Under the pieces are notes generated by a model. The model was not told the origin of the DNA. It searched no databases and was given only the letters and a program-made list of their open reading frames with translations. Both the position numbers and the translations under genes were made by a program. 64,000 nucleotides of DNA, from assembly GCA_004794655.1 (NCBI GenBank), contig SMMW01000585.1, forward strand, positions 6,933,501 to 6,997,500. The letters are read 5' to 3'. The first letter of the stretch is position 1; each line of letters begins with the position of its first letter. Source of the DNA: Marisa cornuarietis. Its lineage: Eukaryota; Mollusca; Gastropoda; Architaenioglossa; Ampullariidae. Positions 12,680 through 25,328 of this stretch are shown piece by piece.

Positions 12680-12685
12680 AATAAA
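12680..12685 (+). terminator. Candidate poly(A) signal of gene A
   Basis: AATAAA about 610 nt after the stop codon, downstream of the hairpins. A second AATAAA lies at 12916-12921. Which is used cannot be told from sequence. Confidence 0.45.
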
Positions 12686-12924
12686 AAAACCTTCCTTTCA
12701 TAAGAAATACCAAACATGTAATCTCAAAGGCAAGGGGTTCAAAACTCCCACACAAAAGCAAACAAACAGACAAACGAAACATTTAGTTGAAAGAGTTTTT
12801 GGTATCAAGAAACACTTATATTGATGTTTTGTATAAAAATTTTCAATGATTTATCTAATTTAATTGAACTAGACCTAGCATGTGATCCTAAGTTTTTCAT
12901 GTTTCCTTCCTGAACAATAAAATG

Positions 12925-13690
12925 AAATATTTGAAATTATCTTAGTCAAAATATGAGTGCGTATGTGTGAAAAGTCACGATATGTAAGTCACTTTCCGTG
13001 TGCGTGTCACGTGTAAATATTTACTTCTTTGAGCTTGTTAGTGACGTAAAAAGAGTGACCACCCAGGCTGAAAATATTGACTGTACTTCGGTAAGTACAG
13101 AACTTAATATGTGCGTTTCATGACTTTGTATCTAAAAACCAACCGCATATTACAGTGCTGTAGTCAATGAGCTATTTTTTTTACATAAAACAAGCGAGTT
13201 GTCTGAAGATCATTCTAGGATTTGCCCGACCTTTTATATCTCTGTCCTTAACGTGCGTCAACTGGGTAGCAATCATATGGGAAATACCTGAACTTAAGAA
13301 TGTGTAAACAAACATGATATCAACGAAACAACAATTGTAATAACACAAAATCAGAGTTGCTTGTGATACTGATAGAGACAGACCACAACAGAGTTACTTA
13401 CTTTGTTCTAAAACTGCATGAAAGGAACATACAAGTAAGAGCTAATGTACTAACACAAAAAAACAGTACTCAAAAACTGAAAGTATATTTCGTACATACT
13501 GCAGTGGCGTAGGAACCAGGGATCAAAGTGGGCGGCCGTCCCCTCAAAAAAAAACATACCGAGGGGACAAGAATATTTCCCATCCTCGCCCCGGCCCAGT
13601 GATTGAGATGTGATTCTTCACAAAGTACAAAAAAGATAAAGAAGTTGAGAGAGAAAGAGAGAGAGAGAGCTTACCTTCCTAAAAATAACT
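12925..13690. other. Spacer, with a possible DNA-transposon end
   Basis: No gene seen. CAGTGGCGTAGGAACCAGGG at about 13502-13521 looks like the end of a dispersed DNA transposon, followed by GC-rich sequence to 13620; its partner end was not found. Confidence 0.35.
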
Positions 13691-14890
13691 TGTTTTTCAT
13701 GGTTTAGTTAAGTTTATTGCATATTAGCACTCTGCTGTAGGAGAGCCGCAAGTGGCTCAGTTTGTTTGTGACGATGCTTTGTTGGGTCATCGGCAATCAT
13801 TTCACACCTACGAATAGGTCTGCAGTATATTTATTATTATTTATATTGTTGAGCTACGGTTCTGCTGGCAGTGGTAGTGCCGTGCGCCATGACTGATTGG
13901 TATGGAGAAGCTTATTTTTGATTAGGTGAATTTGAAGGTGAGTGTGAATATGTTTCTCCAAATGTTTGGAGAGTGGTCGATAGTTTGAGGATTGTCTACG
14001 ACGCCTGATTTATGAATTCGGATGACTTTCGTTTGTTTTAGTAGGGATTTGAAGTGGGATTTAGCAATATTAGGTTATACAGGTAGGTCAGCGTTTCTGC
14101 AGTGACTGGTGCCTAGAGTATTTTGTTGTTAATGTTGTCAGGCCCTCTGGTGTTTGTTTGCTTTTTGTGAAAGCGCCATGCACACATCCAGTATATTTAT
14201 CAGGAAACGTTGAGAATGGTGTTAATAGTCTTGAAAGCCGCAGAAGCCTTGTAATTTTTCCAAGTTATTTTCTTTTGATTTGTCCCTTATAACAACGCTG
14301 CTCGCAACGGATGCAAAGTGAGAGTTTAGGGCATTCAGATCATGGGACTTTATTTTAAAGATTTATATGTTAGGGAATTAATGGATTTCCATATGCTTTT
14401 AGTATTTCTTTTGCATTATACGGGCTTTCAGAAGTATGTTGTCTTCTTTTTTCTTTTCATTGCTGTCACTAGGTTTCTTTGGTATTTGTATTCGGCTTCT
14501 TGGCCATTCTTATTTAGTAAATCTTTATCGTGGATGACTGCTTAAAGTTCTTGGTCGAGCCATGTTGGCTTACGGAAGTATTTAACACGTTTAGTGCACA
14601 AGAGTGCGTGTTTGCTATATTTACTCCGAAACTGGTTGTGCAAATAAGTAAAGGCTTCGTCTTTAATGTGCGGTATAGGAACGTCGTTCACTGTCAGCAT
14701 GGAGTTTGCCACCTCCAAAACCGAACATTTTCCTACACCACTGGCCTGCGTTTCCCCACTCCTGGAGGCGAGAGAAGGTGAGGCTGGAGAAGCACTCGTG
14801 CTCTCCTCCGACAGATCGAGCATGACGCTGACCGCTGGGACCTTTGAACTGTGGCCTGCATGTCAGCAGAAAACTTTCACTGTGACAGTT
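13690..14890 (-). mobile_element. Decayed LINE, endonuclease-RT linker and early RT
   Basis: Read on the minus strand, KPTWLDQEL (about 14545-14575) resembles the linker between endonuclease and reverse transcriptase of non-LTR elements. RGPDNINNKIL (about 14112-14146) matches the GPDxI motif that opens the RT domain, and the two are in the expected order. Stops and frame changes run throughout. The element is dead and its clade is unassigned. Confidence 0.5.
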
Positions 14891-14987
14891 AATTGTAAGT
14901 GTAACGGCTGGATCTCGGATGGTTGTCTTTGGAAAAGTTAGAGAGTTCTTACACGTCTTTTATTACTTTTTTCAAAGTTTGGTTTAG

Positions 14988-15415
14988 CATGTGCTTCTAG
15001 AATTGTACAAGATCTGTGTCAAGTTTACACTTGTTGGGCCAGAGTTGAGTGTCATGAAGGAGCAGGGTGCGGAAACAAAGCTGATGTAGTACCGCCGGTC
15101 AGTACACACGCAAAAGTAGTCAAACATGGAGCTGATTGGTATTTTCTAGTGATACTAGTGATGTTTTTATAAATGCCTTAATTTTGAGTCACAAAATAGA
15201 GTCTTGCACAAAAATTAAGGGAAAGAAGGAGAATGAAAGTAAAAGACGTTCACTTTTTATTGTATATTTAATTTATAGTAAATTATGTTAAAATTTTTAA
15301 AACAAAAATGGCTAAGATAAAGCAGTCTGTACAAACTGACCCGTCCTTTGATTTCAGCATACGCGACAATAGAAACCTACGAACTGTTGCACGAGTAAAA
15401 GACAAAAGTGTCTAA
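14988..15415 (+). pseudogene. Copy B: relic of exons 4 and 5 of the array family
   Basis: After TTTAG, frame 14988-15089 reads HVLLELYKICVKF, clearly like exon 4 of gene A (DVLENMYKVCVEF), then diverges and stops at TAG 15087-15089. An exon 5 relic follows the acceptor TTTCAG at 15357: IRDNRNLRTVARVKDK, like RNIRNLQIVARMAIEM, ending at TAA 15413-15415, one base out of the expected phase. Exons 1-3 were not found. This is a decayed copy closest to gene A in exon 4. Confidence 0.75.
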
Positions 15416-15779
15416 ATTTGAGAAGCAGAATTTGTAACCAGAAGCGGCATGCGAGGACGCTACTCAGATTTCCCGTCTAAAGGACTACCATTCTCAACAG
15501 TTCTATAGTTTAAGTAAAAGGTCATTATTTTCTTGTTGAGTGGGTAAATCTCAGTGCAAGATACTATTTCTCCAAATCTGGGCGAATACTCCACTTCCGT
15601 TCTCGAGACACACGCCTACAAACATGACCCTGCACAGAAAGATGCCAACAACACGGACACCAAGAGAGTGCATCAATACGTTAGCGTTGTGATAACCTCA
15701 GCCAATGGGGGAACTGGGAAAATATGTTAATTAAGAATATCACGGTGTCACGCGAGTGACGGATGCCAGGTAAAAGTTT

Positions 15780-16075
15780 ATACATTAACACAAGAAGCAG
15801 CAGCCGTTCAGTCATTCGTCCCTTGACGGGTACCTGTTTTTAGGGAGGAGCACATGGATAGACGCGGCAGCTGAGAAGGCCAAGTACTCAGGCCTGTTGT
15901 AGGTGATAGTCAGCAGGTCCTGTACATGAAGACCAGTCCAGTCTTAAACGTTCGTAAGCCAGTTCTTCCTCTGGTTACCGCGATGTCGACCACCCTCCAA
16001 CGTACATTGAAGCAAGGTTTTCGACAAGGTGTCGTGCTGGCTCACATGGTCAAACCAGATCATTAGTTTGACTTT
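15780..16075 (-). mobile_element. LINE 3' remnant, same family as at the left edge
   Basis: The minus strand reads RHRGNQRKNWLTNV, a stop, then DWTGLHVQDLLTI, the C-terminal tail also seen at 453-640. The in-frame stop shows it is inactive. Confidence 0.65.
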
Positions 16076-16289
16076 ACAGTTACAAGAAACAATACTCAAG
16101 AAACGAAAGTAGATTTCCTACCTACTCCGGCTTTTCAGATTACTAAACAACAACAAAAAAACGGGAGGGGAAAACTATTTCAAGATTTTCATTATCATTG
16201 TCAATGTATTTTCAGTGTCAACTTTTGAACTCAGTGACTCAGCTCGCCTTGTGGTGGGGGCGGAGGGTCAGAAATGTTCTAACACAGAT

Positions 16290-16490
16290 TTCTTCCCGCA
16301 TCTTCTTAACCCGCTCTATCTGCGCGTGCAAGTACTCACGATCAGGACCTGATTCTGTTTGTGCAGATCGTCACTTCGCGTGCACAGCTGACTGTGTGGG
16401 TAGTAATCGGCATGAATGCACTCAACCCTTGATCTTGTTTTGTTTCGAACAGGTCAGCGCAGGTCAAAAGGGAAACAACTGAGAACGGAT
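16290..16490. repeat. Second copy of the reductase upstream region
   Basis: Shares CACAGCTGACTG, AGTAATCG, CAACCCTTGA and AGGTCAAAAGGGAAACAACTGA, in order and orientation, with 6440-6600 upstream of the reductase start. No reductase exon was seen at the equivalent place below it, so it is a promoter-region fragment or a dispersed repeat. Confidence 0.6.
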
Positions 16491-16705
16491 CTTAAGTTTG
16501 ACATTAGTGATAGAATTGATGTAGGCCCTCGTTATTTCCTTCCTCTTTTTTTCTTTTTTTTTTCTTTTCCTCGTTTTTATTTCTTAATTTGTTTACCTTC
16601 CTTTTTCGCCAGGCAGTGAAATGAGAGAAAAAAAGAGAGAAAGTGAAAGAAAATTAGAAAATAACGAACAGCTTTTGTAACATGTTTTGGTATCTCTTTA
16701 CAGAA

Positions 16706-16706
<1 letters not shown>

Positions 16707-16787
<81 letters not shown>
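16707..16787. repeat. (CA)n then (TA)n microsatellite
   Basis: Uninterrupted CA repeat of about 64 bp followed by TA repeat. The open frames across it are artefacts. Confidence 0.95.
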
Positions 16788-17396
16788 CACGCACGCACTC
16801 ACTCACATACACACACAGAGTCTTAATTTTCTAGAGACACCTAGACAAGTTTTAAAAGGCAAGGAAGATACATCCGTATGATCGCATGGCCTTCTCAGAA
16901 CATTAATCTCCATCGTAGCTAAGACTACAGTAAGGATAAATAAGACCTTATTTGTAGGTTGAACAAATGAACAAGGCTCAAGTTTCGAGATTTTAATTTT
17001 TTTCGCCCTCTAAGGGATAGTGAGATATTCAGAAGTTATATATATATATCTTTCTTTTCACTCAGAAATACCAAACATCCGAAGTCTTGTTTCTAACGGC
17101 TATAGAAAATGAGTTTTGCACCCTAAACTAAACAGACATATCTGGCTAGCTGACCAACTGTCGGAAACAAATCAAAGAAAGCCAGTCAACTAAGCCAGAT
17201 ACAATGCATAGTTTCGAGTTTAGAGAACCATGACTATGGGAATGGGACAGTCATTCATTTTATAAACAAGATCATCACAATAAAAAGCAAAACAATCAAT
17301 AAATTAGCGCAGACAGACAGGGCTTGATAAACTGGTGGATAATTTCATCAAAAAATAGACTGACACAAAATGATTAGCAGTTAGACATCAAACGGA

Positions 17397-17442
<46 letters not shown>

Positions 17443-17462
17443 ATATTATTATTATTATTATT
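17397..17462. repeat. (GAT)n and (TTA)n microsatellites
   Basis: GAT units run from about 17397 to 17440, then TTA units to 17462. Confidence 0.95.
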
Positions 17463-17859
17463 AAAGTGCACTTCTCCTTGATGAGGCGAGCTCAATTCGT
17501 TCTGCACAAAAGACTTTAAACCAGTGACCCACGCAACTAAAAACTATAAGTGATACCAAACAGATGACATCATGGCAGCCATAAACGAAGTGTAAGGATG
17601 AAGATGACAAACTAAGGAGTAAACGGAAGAGTTCTCTGAAAAGTGTTTGTTTTTTCACTCGAGAGATGGGTTTTGAGACCGGACTTGAAAGCTTCGAGCG
17701 TAGTAGACATAAGAAAAAAGGCAGAGAATTCCAACCGGTGAGGAAGCAAATTTCTCTCGTCTGGTGCGTGGAGCAGAGAAGATGGTATTTCAAACAGATC
17801 AAACAGAACGACCCCCAGTGGTAAAGTTCGTCAAGATAACATATCATTACCTAATCAGG

Positions 17860-18185
17860 TTTGTAAAGAAAACAACAATAATAATTAAAGAAAGTTGTTT
17901 CTCAGTGTATGTGTATAAAAATGTCTTAAAATATGACAGATCGTCTGATAGTGTCTACGGAACCAATTGTCTGACTGTTGATGGCGTCAGTGGCGCACCT
18001 TCGTTCGCGAAAGGGATATCGTCGGCGAGAACTTCCGCCAGTCGCGAGTCAGAATCGATCACGCCCACTTCGAGCTCACATAGAACTCACTTTCACCAAA
18101 TGACGCATTAGCTACACTGATGGCGATTTTTTACACGTGCATGTGATTATCAACGGTAAGCAGAAGATACAACAGGCTGCAAACA
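17860..18185 (+). repeat. Distal upstream flank of copy C, shared with D and F
   Basis: Matches the region about 500 bp upstream of genes D (31690-31970) and F (45080-45530), including GGCGTCA, CTTCCGCCA and ACTGATGGCGATT words. In C the sequence passes directly from here into intron 1, so the promoter and exon 1 are missing. Confidence 0.65.
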
Positions 18186-18305
18186 TTGATAATAACACCT
18201 TTCTGTCGCGTTTAGTTTAATTCCGTAAAAATGAAAAACACAAATAATGTAGTGTTAGAAAAGTATTTTCCATCTCATTTTTTATTCTAACTTCTATATT
18301 TAAAG

Positions 18306-19870
18306 GTATCACAGAATATCGGAACGCACGCGCATTGCCAGTAGCGACAGGCGACCAAACACAAATCTCAGCTCATGATATTTCGACTTTAAATGAACTC
18401 CTCAAGTTAGCAGCAACGGATGCTAAGAGTACTTTCTTGGACAATGTAAGTGCATAAAGTTGTCTGTAAATATGAGTGTGGCAAAGACGTGGAGAGCAGT
18501 GTACCCAGCATGGATTTCATAAAGCTATTGTACTTAAAGAGTGGAATGAATAAGCTGTATGACGTGAATGTTTCTGATTATGTTTAAATTAATGTAAATA
18601 GGTGTATGCTAAACTTGTAACTCTGCAGTGATTTTTGGTTGAGGTGGAAAACACCAACAAAAGTATAAAATTAAGAAATAAATTTAATATCATAGAAATG
18701 TTTAACAACAAACAAAATGTTTAATCTATTTCACAGACGTACATTAAGATAAATTAAAACCGCGTATCCCCTTTTTGAGATAAAATTCTTTAGTTACAAT
18801 CACTTTCTTAGTCTTCTTTGAAGCCTCTGCTGTTAAGTTAGGAAAAAAAATGAAATGACAGACACAAGAGTCTTTTCTCTTGTATGTCTCAAAGTTCAGC
18901 AAAATCTGGAAGAACATAGATATAAGATAGAAAAACCTGGACAGAAAAATATGTTCCTTGAAATCTAACATCTAGACTGAATTCACTATATTACTAATTT
19001 AACATTACCCAGTTTCATTCAGTCCTAAAACTTACACACTCGTAAAGATTCAAAAATCAAAACTGACACAGACTTACCTCAAGAGGTTTTCACGTGAAAA
19101 ATGTACACTCTATTAACAACTCTAGTCAGAACTTCACAACACAGCATCGATGAAGACTGGTCTCGGTCAAGGATATTAAACAGTCACAAGCTTGCTTTCT
19201 CTTTCTCAGCCCTAATCTCCACAATCTCTACTTGCTGATGGTTAAGTAAACATTTTAATCGTGCGCGCATTAACATTCAATAATTGTTCTTCTAGTAGAG
19301 CTAATCTCTGCGATTGTTTGACCCGTTTTTTGTTGATCTTTTCTGTCAACGCTGACACAGTGTTTGAAGTTAACAAAGAGGTGTGTCGTGACATCGGCGT
19401 TGGACATTTCACGCTTCCAAGGAGGAAACAAAAACACAGGGGTAAGAGGCACTGCTTAAAGCATATATGTCCTCTGAAAACACTGAATGAGACGATGGAT
19501 GAAAGCACTAACAAGAATATATATATATATATAGAGAGAGAGAGAACAACGACATTCTGCACTGAAAACGCACCTCTTCCTTGAGCATTACTCCTAACAC
19601 AGTCCACAGAATGCTCGTCCTTCTTACCCCCCTTCCGCTCTTGCTACTTTTCTCCCCATCTTTCTCTGCAGAATCACTATATTCTCTGTTCCTGTTACTT
19701 GATGCCTTTTTGTGTTTTCTATCTTTGTTTTCTGTTTGTTGGTCGTCAGTATACTGTCGTTTATTCTTCCGTCCCTCGTGTTCTATCCATGTACTCCATG
19801 TCTCTTCCCCGTTTTAAGCGCTAAGAGCATGCTCTCTATGAGTGTGAATATGCGCTATAAAAAATCTTCA

Positions 19871-19902
<32 letters not shown>

Positions 19903-20401
19903 AATAGCTTATTAAACTTTTTCTCAGGAAATACTTCAAGAAATGTACAACGTTTGCAACAACTTCACACAGCTGTTGAACAAGTTCCTAAATGACACCA
20001 AACACCAGTTCGTCATTCCAAAGCTGTCTGAAGATCTGGAGAAACTGATTAGCGGCAGTTTGCGCTCAGTAGAAGTCTTTCTTCGGCAGCTGGTTGGTAT
20101 TTTCCGCTTCCGGGTTCAACGAGTAATTGCTCTTGCTATAAACAATTTAGATAAGCTTTATAAAATCAACCTCGCTTCTGTTAGCTTGCTTAGCAGAAAT
20201 TTTGGGAGGAAACAGTAGGACAATTCTAAAGTTAATGGTTTGTGCTCTTTCGATCTTTCACAGAAACCTGACTTGCAGGAATTGACTACGACTGTCGATA
20301 TTGATAGGTCTGAGGATCTCACTCGGCGCACCTTAAGAAACCTGCAGATTGTTGCACGAATGGAAATAGAGATGGAGAAAATGAGCAAAGTTCTTTCTTG
20401 A
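18306..20401 (+). pseudogene. Copy C: array family gene lacking promoter and exon 1
   Basis: Exons 2-5 are intact: 18306-18445, 19361-19441, 19928-20092, 20264-20401 (174 codons including stop), with good splice sites and no internal stop. Exon 3 has C-x6-C (CLKLTKRC). Exon 4 begins EILQEMYNVCNNFTQLLNKF and matches gene F at 39 of 55 residues. Exon 5 ends KMSKVLS. Both N-sequons conserved in exons 2 and 3 of A, D and F are lost (KST, NKN). Upstream, homology to the D and F flank joins intron 1 near 18175-18190, so the TATA box and signal exon are deleted. It is either a recent pseudogene or is expressed from an unseen first exon. The open exons favour recent loss. Confidence 0.75.
19600..19905 (+). 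repeat. Retroelement tail repeat, copy 2
   Basis: Same body and end as 11160-11520: AAGCGCTAAGAGCATGCTC, then GCGCTATAAA and a (TTA)n tail. It is inserted in intron 3 of copy C. Confidence 0.6.
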
Positions 20402-20543
20402 TTCTTGTCCAGGACATGAGAGCAAACTATTACTCTAAACTCCCCACCACCACCACCATCACCAAAAAGGAAGTACTATCGTTGGCATCATCGACCAGCC
20501 CTATAGTCAGGCTGATCGATGGTAGGTTTCATTTTTCTAGCTC

Positions 20544-20585
20544 ATGGGATGTAACCCATTGCATACAGTAAGGCATATTGCCTTA
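20544..20585 (+). promoter_or_regulatory. Tandem 3'-UTR hairpins of copy C
   Basis: ATGGG-ATGTAA-CCCAT at 20544-20559 and TAAGGCA-TAT-TGCCTTA at 20569-20585, 143 nt after the stop. Both stems are perfect although copy C lacks its first exon. Confidence 0.8.
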
Positions 20586-20599
20586 TTTACTATGTATAC

Positions 20600-23500
20600 G
20601 TATATAAATATAAATTAAAGAACTTTGTAAGGCCATACTTTATCTTTCAAACTTTTGGATGTAAATTAAATATATGTTTGTTCCTAGCAAGAGAGAATGC
20701 TTAATCTGTGTTTCCTGCACCGTCAGAGGAAGGAAATAGGGGGTGCTGATGGGGTACCGATTTTGTGGGGAAAACGAGAACAAGATACAGGCTTGGGGAA
20801 TGCAGTTTCTTTCCTTAGTTGAGGTTATTACAATTGAAGATATTCGGTTTGTCTGATTCGAAAGGATATAACTACGATGATGGCGACTGTTAAAATGTTG
20901 TTTCAAATGTTACATAGTAATAATTTGATTTAGCCTTTTGACACTTATAACTAAAAATATTGTTTTTCTATGTGGCGTGCGCTAATCTGTTGTTTCAAGC
21001 TCTATTGGTTCAAAACAGAAACTTTCAAAGAAATAAAAGATAAACAAAATGTTAACTGAAATGGCTGATGGTAATAAGCAGTAACACGATGCTACAAGAA
21101 AGATACCTTTTAACACACACACGCTGAATGATATGTACAATATTAATTGCATTTGACCTTGCATTATTTGCATTTCACCTTATATGTGATCATAAGCAAT
21201 TTTCCATATTTTATGCGTGTATAATAAACTATATTTTGACTTTCAATTTGGTTGTATATAAAGTGTCATGTAATTTGTACTAGTGTGCCATGTATAAATA
21301 TTTACAATATGACACACATATATATATATATATATAGAGCGAGAGAGAGAGAAAAAAAAAATCAAGGTCTATGTTTACTAAGGACATACGCACACATGCA
21401 CCAAATGATGCCGATGATAAATTTTCTCACGATGTAGCTGAAAATGGCGTCGCACTGGAAGCTGAACATTGTCTCCTGATCTTGTATTTGTATGAAGTTA
21501 CGTCTGTCTATTTCATATTTCGCATATAAGAACTGTCAAGAATAGTAATATGCTTAACCAGTTGATAAAACGTTAACAAGTGACAAACCAAAACAATCTT
21601 CATCGCAGAACAAACCAGCAAAGCCAAATACAATGTTTTTCTGATAATATTGCTTTCGAACAATCGTACTTCTAAGATAGCAACAAATCAGGAGAGTCAG
21701 AACTTGAGAAGTGTAAATGTTGTTCATATCACAGGAGCCTTAATTTAGCAATAAATTTAGCAATATTCCTGTTATAAACTATTATAACATTATATAGGGC
21801 ATCAAATGTCAGTATTAGGGAAAATTTGCCAGTCTTATACGACCTATATTCAATATGATCTGTTCCTGGTTTAGTGCCTCCTTTATCTGAAGGTTCTGTG
21901 TCTTTTTTGTCGTTTGGCGCATCCGCCACTGCTCAGTATATAAACAGCCTCCCACACAGTCACCAAATTAGGACGTTTGGTAAAACAATCTCTTATCAAG
22001 CAAAAGTAACACGTACAGATAGACATAGGTACGGTCATCCCCCCCACACACACGCGCACACACACACACACACGCACACACGCACACAGATACACTTATA
22101 CATTGACTGCAGGTGCCCTGGATGATGTATGCGGGAAATTTTCTGCAGTAACCAAAATGGCTGTACTGAATTCCCGCCAGTCAGTCGCTTACCGATGTGG
22201 AAAAGTAAAATTACTGTTGTCTGCAGGCTCGCCACCACCTATCAATCAAACGGCCTCGCCACTTTCCTAGCCTAGCTACTTAACCGACCTAGTCACCTTC
22301 CTGGCCCAGCCACCTGACCGGGCTACCTACACAAAAACTGTCTGCTTCCAAGCGGGAAAAGGTCTTTAAAGGACAAGACGAGTTCAACATTTTCTCTTTA
22401 TGATTGGGTTAGGTTTATTTTAGAATAATAATTCCCAAAATATGAGTACATAATTATCAACTGCTACCAGGACAGCACAAGAAAGTTTATCTCCTATACT
22501 GGGGAGTTCTGTTGCGCGCAGGTAGTATTTGTCAAGGACCTTCATTACTGGATAAGCGACTCAGGTTTATGCCTGGTGTAAGTCTCGGTTTTCCCTTAGA
22601 CAGGCCTCGTGTTTCCGTTCTTTGTTTGCATACCTGAAATAAATTCTTATAGTAGATGTTTTGTTTTCGTAACAGAACAATTTATAGAATTTTTCCCAAA
22701 AATCAAAAACAATGTTTTTTTTAATTGTTAGTGGTAAAACAAGTCAGTAGCATCTGTTGTGATGATGTTTTTATTTCATAAAATTGTCGAAAAATCTAAA
22801 TGCGTTTTCTATAAACAAACAAAATACATTTAACAGAAAATACTGATTATTTTGCAATCAATCTTCTTTAACAAGGTTCTGATGACAGAAAAGCTGAATT
22901 TATCACTTCTAAAATTACTTCTACTTTAGGAAGATCCGCCATTTTGACAGAAAACGGAAGCGAAAGCCCTCGTTGTTAGGGTTTGTTACGATTGGTCACT
23001 CCTATAATAGAGCAAAGAGGCAACGAGACACTTATCCAGTGAATGAAGGTCCGTGGTATTTGTAGCAGCGAGTGTGTTGCCGTTTAAACTCTTCGAGTAT
23101 TTTTTTAGCTGTTCCAAGCACGCACATCAACGGTGCCCTCATACTGTCAAATGTTTTTACCACTGTGCTGGATAAGGATACGACTGATGATGTGTTTATG
23201 ACTGTCATGATGTTACTTCTAGACTAGACGGGGTAGAAGCCGTCGGCGTTGCATGTCTGGTGTTTGATCTTTGTTTTGTATAGTAAGCACTGTTGTAGGA
23301 AGATCTCTTCGTTTTACTGAAAGTCCTTAACCTGCTTGTACTGTATAAGTGACTGGATAACAATCAATTTTGAAATGTTTTGAGCAAAATATTGAGTGCG
23401 GTGTGGGAACGAAGTTCTCACGGCACGTTTGGACAAAGCAGAGATCTGTATATACACATCTTTGATCAAAGTTAATCCACTGGTGTTTGCTGCCATTATC

Positions 23501-25101
23501 TTTAAGATTTCCTTAATGTGTACATAAAAACTCCATCTGAGTGTCAAAGAGAACATTCAGCAACAGCATATTGTGTCCTGGTTTGTTTTCTTTAACCGAG
23601 GATTGCATTTTTGCTCTTCGAATTCAGGTCACACAGACGACGCTATTTTTATCATTAGTTCCCTGTCGTCACTTCTGGTTTTCTCGACAAATTCATGTGT
23701 GATTAAAAGATAAACAGTAACATATGACATTTGTCATAAAATACCACCGGAATATATTTTTGTGATACTTTATGCTCTATTTCCAGCGATTACCGATGAG
23801 CGCTCGCGTTGTCCTTTAAGTAATACCGTAGCTTTCCAAAGCCATAGATTTTCCAGTTTCTGTTCCCCGGAATTACCGCAGAAAACGGAGTTTTCTTAGA
23901 TTCTACCAAAGTCTGGAATTGCACCCTAGATCTTCAATAGTCTTCTGAGTCCAGCATGATGAAGCCACTCTTTCGGCTCTGGCACTGGTACCAGTCCCCT
24001 ACCCAGGCCTAGTACCCCATCCCTTGCCTGCAGAGCTAAGCTTCGCTGATTGTGACAAGCAACAATTCTTTACTGCACGGCTAGAAAACAGAAGAAAATC
24101 TTCGCTTTTCTCCATAGACAGGGAATTCCACAGCTCGGCGCTGCAGCAGGGCTAGAGGCGTATCACACAATCATCAAAAGTTTTCAGAAGGTTGATATCG
24201 GTAAAGATAATCAGAAGAAAAGGAAGAAATATAAGGGCGTCAGTAACAGTGTTTACGGAAGCAGATGCCTGACTGCTGACGGTGTTATACTAAGGCTCAC
24301 CTTTATTCACGAAGTGGTTTAGTCGTCGAGAACTTCCACCTGAACAATGTTCCTGTCTAGTTACGTGTTACTGATGCTACGACACTGTCATAAAATGACG
24401 AGTCAGTCACACGGATGGCGATTTCCACACTGCGATTATCAGCATGATACAGAAGATGCAGCAGACTATGATAAAGACCACGTAAATAAAGATCATTACA
24501 GCTAATCGGATAGCACGGCCAAAAAAATAGAAACCACTTGAAAGACAAAATAGAAAACGCTGGATACACCCAGATAACAAATATCACATAGCTGAGATAT
24601 ATACACTGATATACAGAGAAGGAGAATCAATGCCTATGTTTACTTAGGACACTTACCCACATGCACTAAAAAACGATGATAAATATTCTTTCAGCACAAA
24701 AATCTTAATCGCAGCTGACAATGAACGGACCATTGTTATCACACAGCAAGGTGAACTCAGGGCGATAATGTAATGACGTATACATCATTTATTTGTGTCG
24801 CTTTAAACCTCTCTATCTGATATATCAAAGTTGCCCAAAATAGTAAAAATATATCCGGGTATAAAGCACGCTTACTGAGACTTATCGGGAAGGAAGGAAA
24901 AGGGAATAGTGTAAGTGCAGGAAGATTAAACATCTTTTTTCTTGCTTCTGACATCGAATTGAAGACGAGTTCTATATCTTGAAGCAGACAGAATTTGCAA
25001 GCTGATAAATTGGATAAGCGTAACCAACAAAAACAATCATCTTTATCGGTAGGTTAAATTAGAAATGTCAAATACAATGTTTATCTGACAAAACCTTTAG
25101 T
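20600..25101. repeat. Duplicated array flank downstream of copy C
   Basis: No gene. Much of it is repeated at about 40300-43900, for example TTTACTAAGGACA near 21375 and 41078, AACCAAAATGGCT near 22151 and 42005, and a CGGAATTACYGCAGAAAACGG block near 23870 and 42310. A candidate AATAAA lies at 21233-21238. Sequence at 24240-24560 equals the distal upstream flank of the array genes but no gene follows. Microsatellites: TA/GA near 21317-21352, CA near 22045-22090. Part of 22400-23800 has no counterpart recognised here. Confidence 0.6.
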
Positions 25102-25109
25102 AGAACAAC
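25102..25109. repeat. Left target-site duplication of the hAT element
   Basis: AGAACAAC, identical to 30725-30732 on the other side of the element. Confidence 0.9.
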
Positions 25110-25328
25110 CAGGGCCGGCGCTAGGCTGTGTTGCGCCCTAGGCGAAATAAAAATTCTGCGCCCCCTACCTCACAAAAAGTGAACTATGTTATATCATTTA
25201 GTTTGCAATTTATTCAGTCCTGGTCATGAAAATGATGCTTAAAACCTCACTTTTCTTGCTTTTTGCTGTGCAAAACGAGTTATCAGTTCCTTCAGATTGA
25301 GTGCATTTGCCAAGTCATGCTCAATAGA

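Noticed and set aside
14666..14941. 91-residue plus-strand frame that looked like a possible gene
   Set aside because: It overlaps a minus-strand LINE remnant with linker and GPDNI motifs and has no exon-like neighbours.
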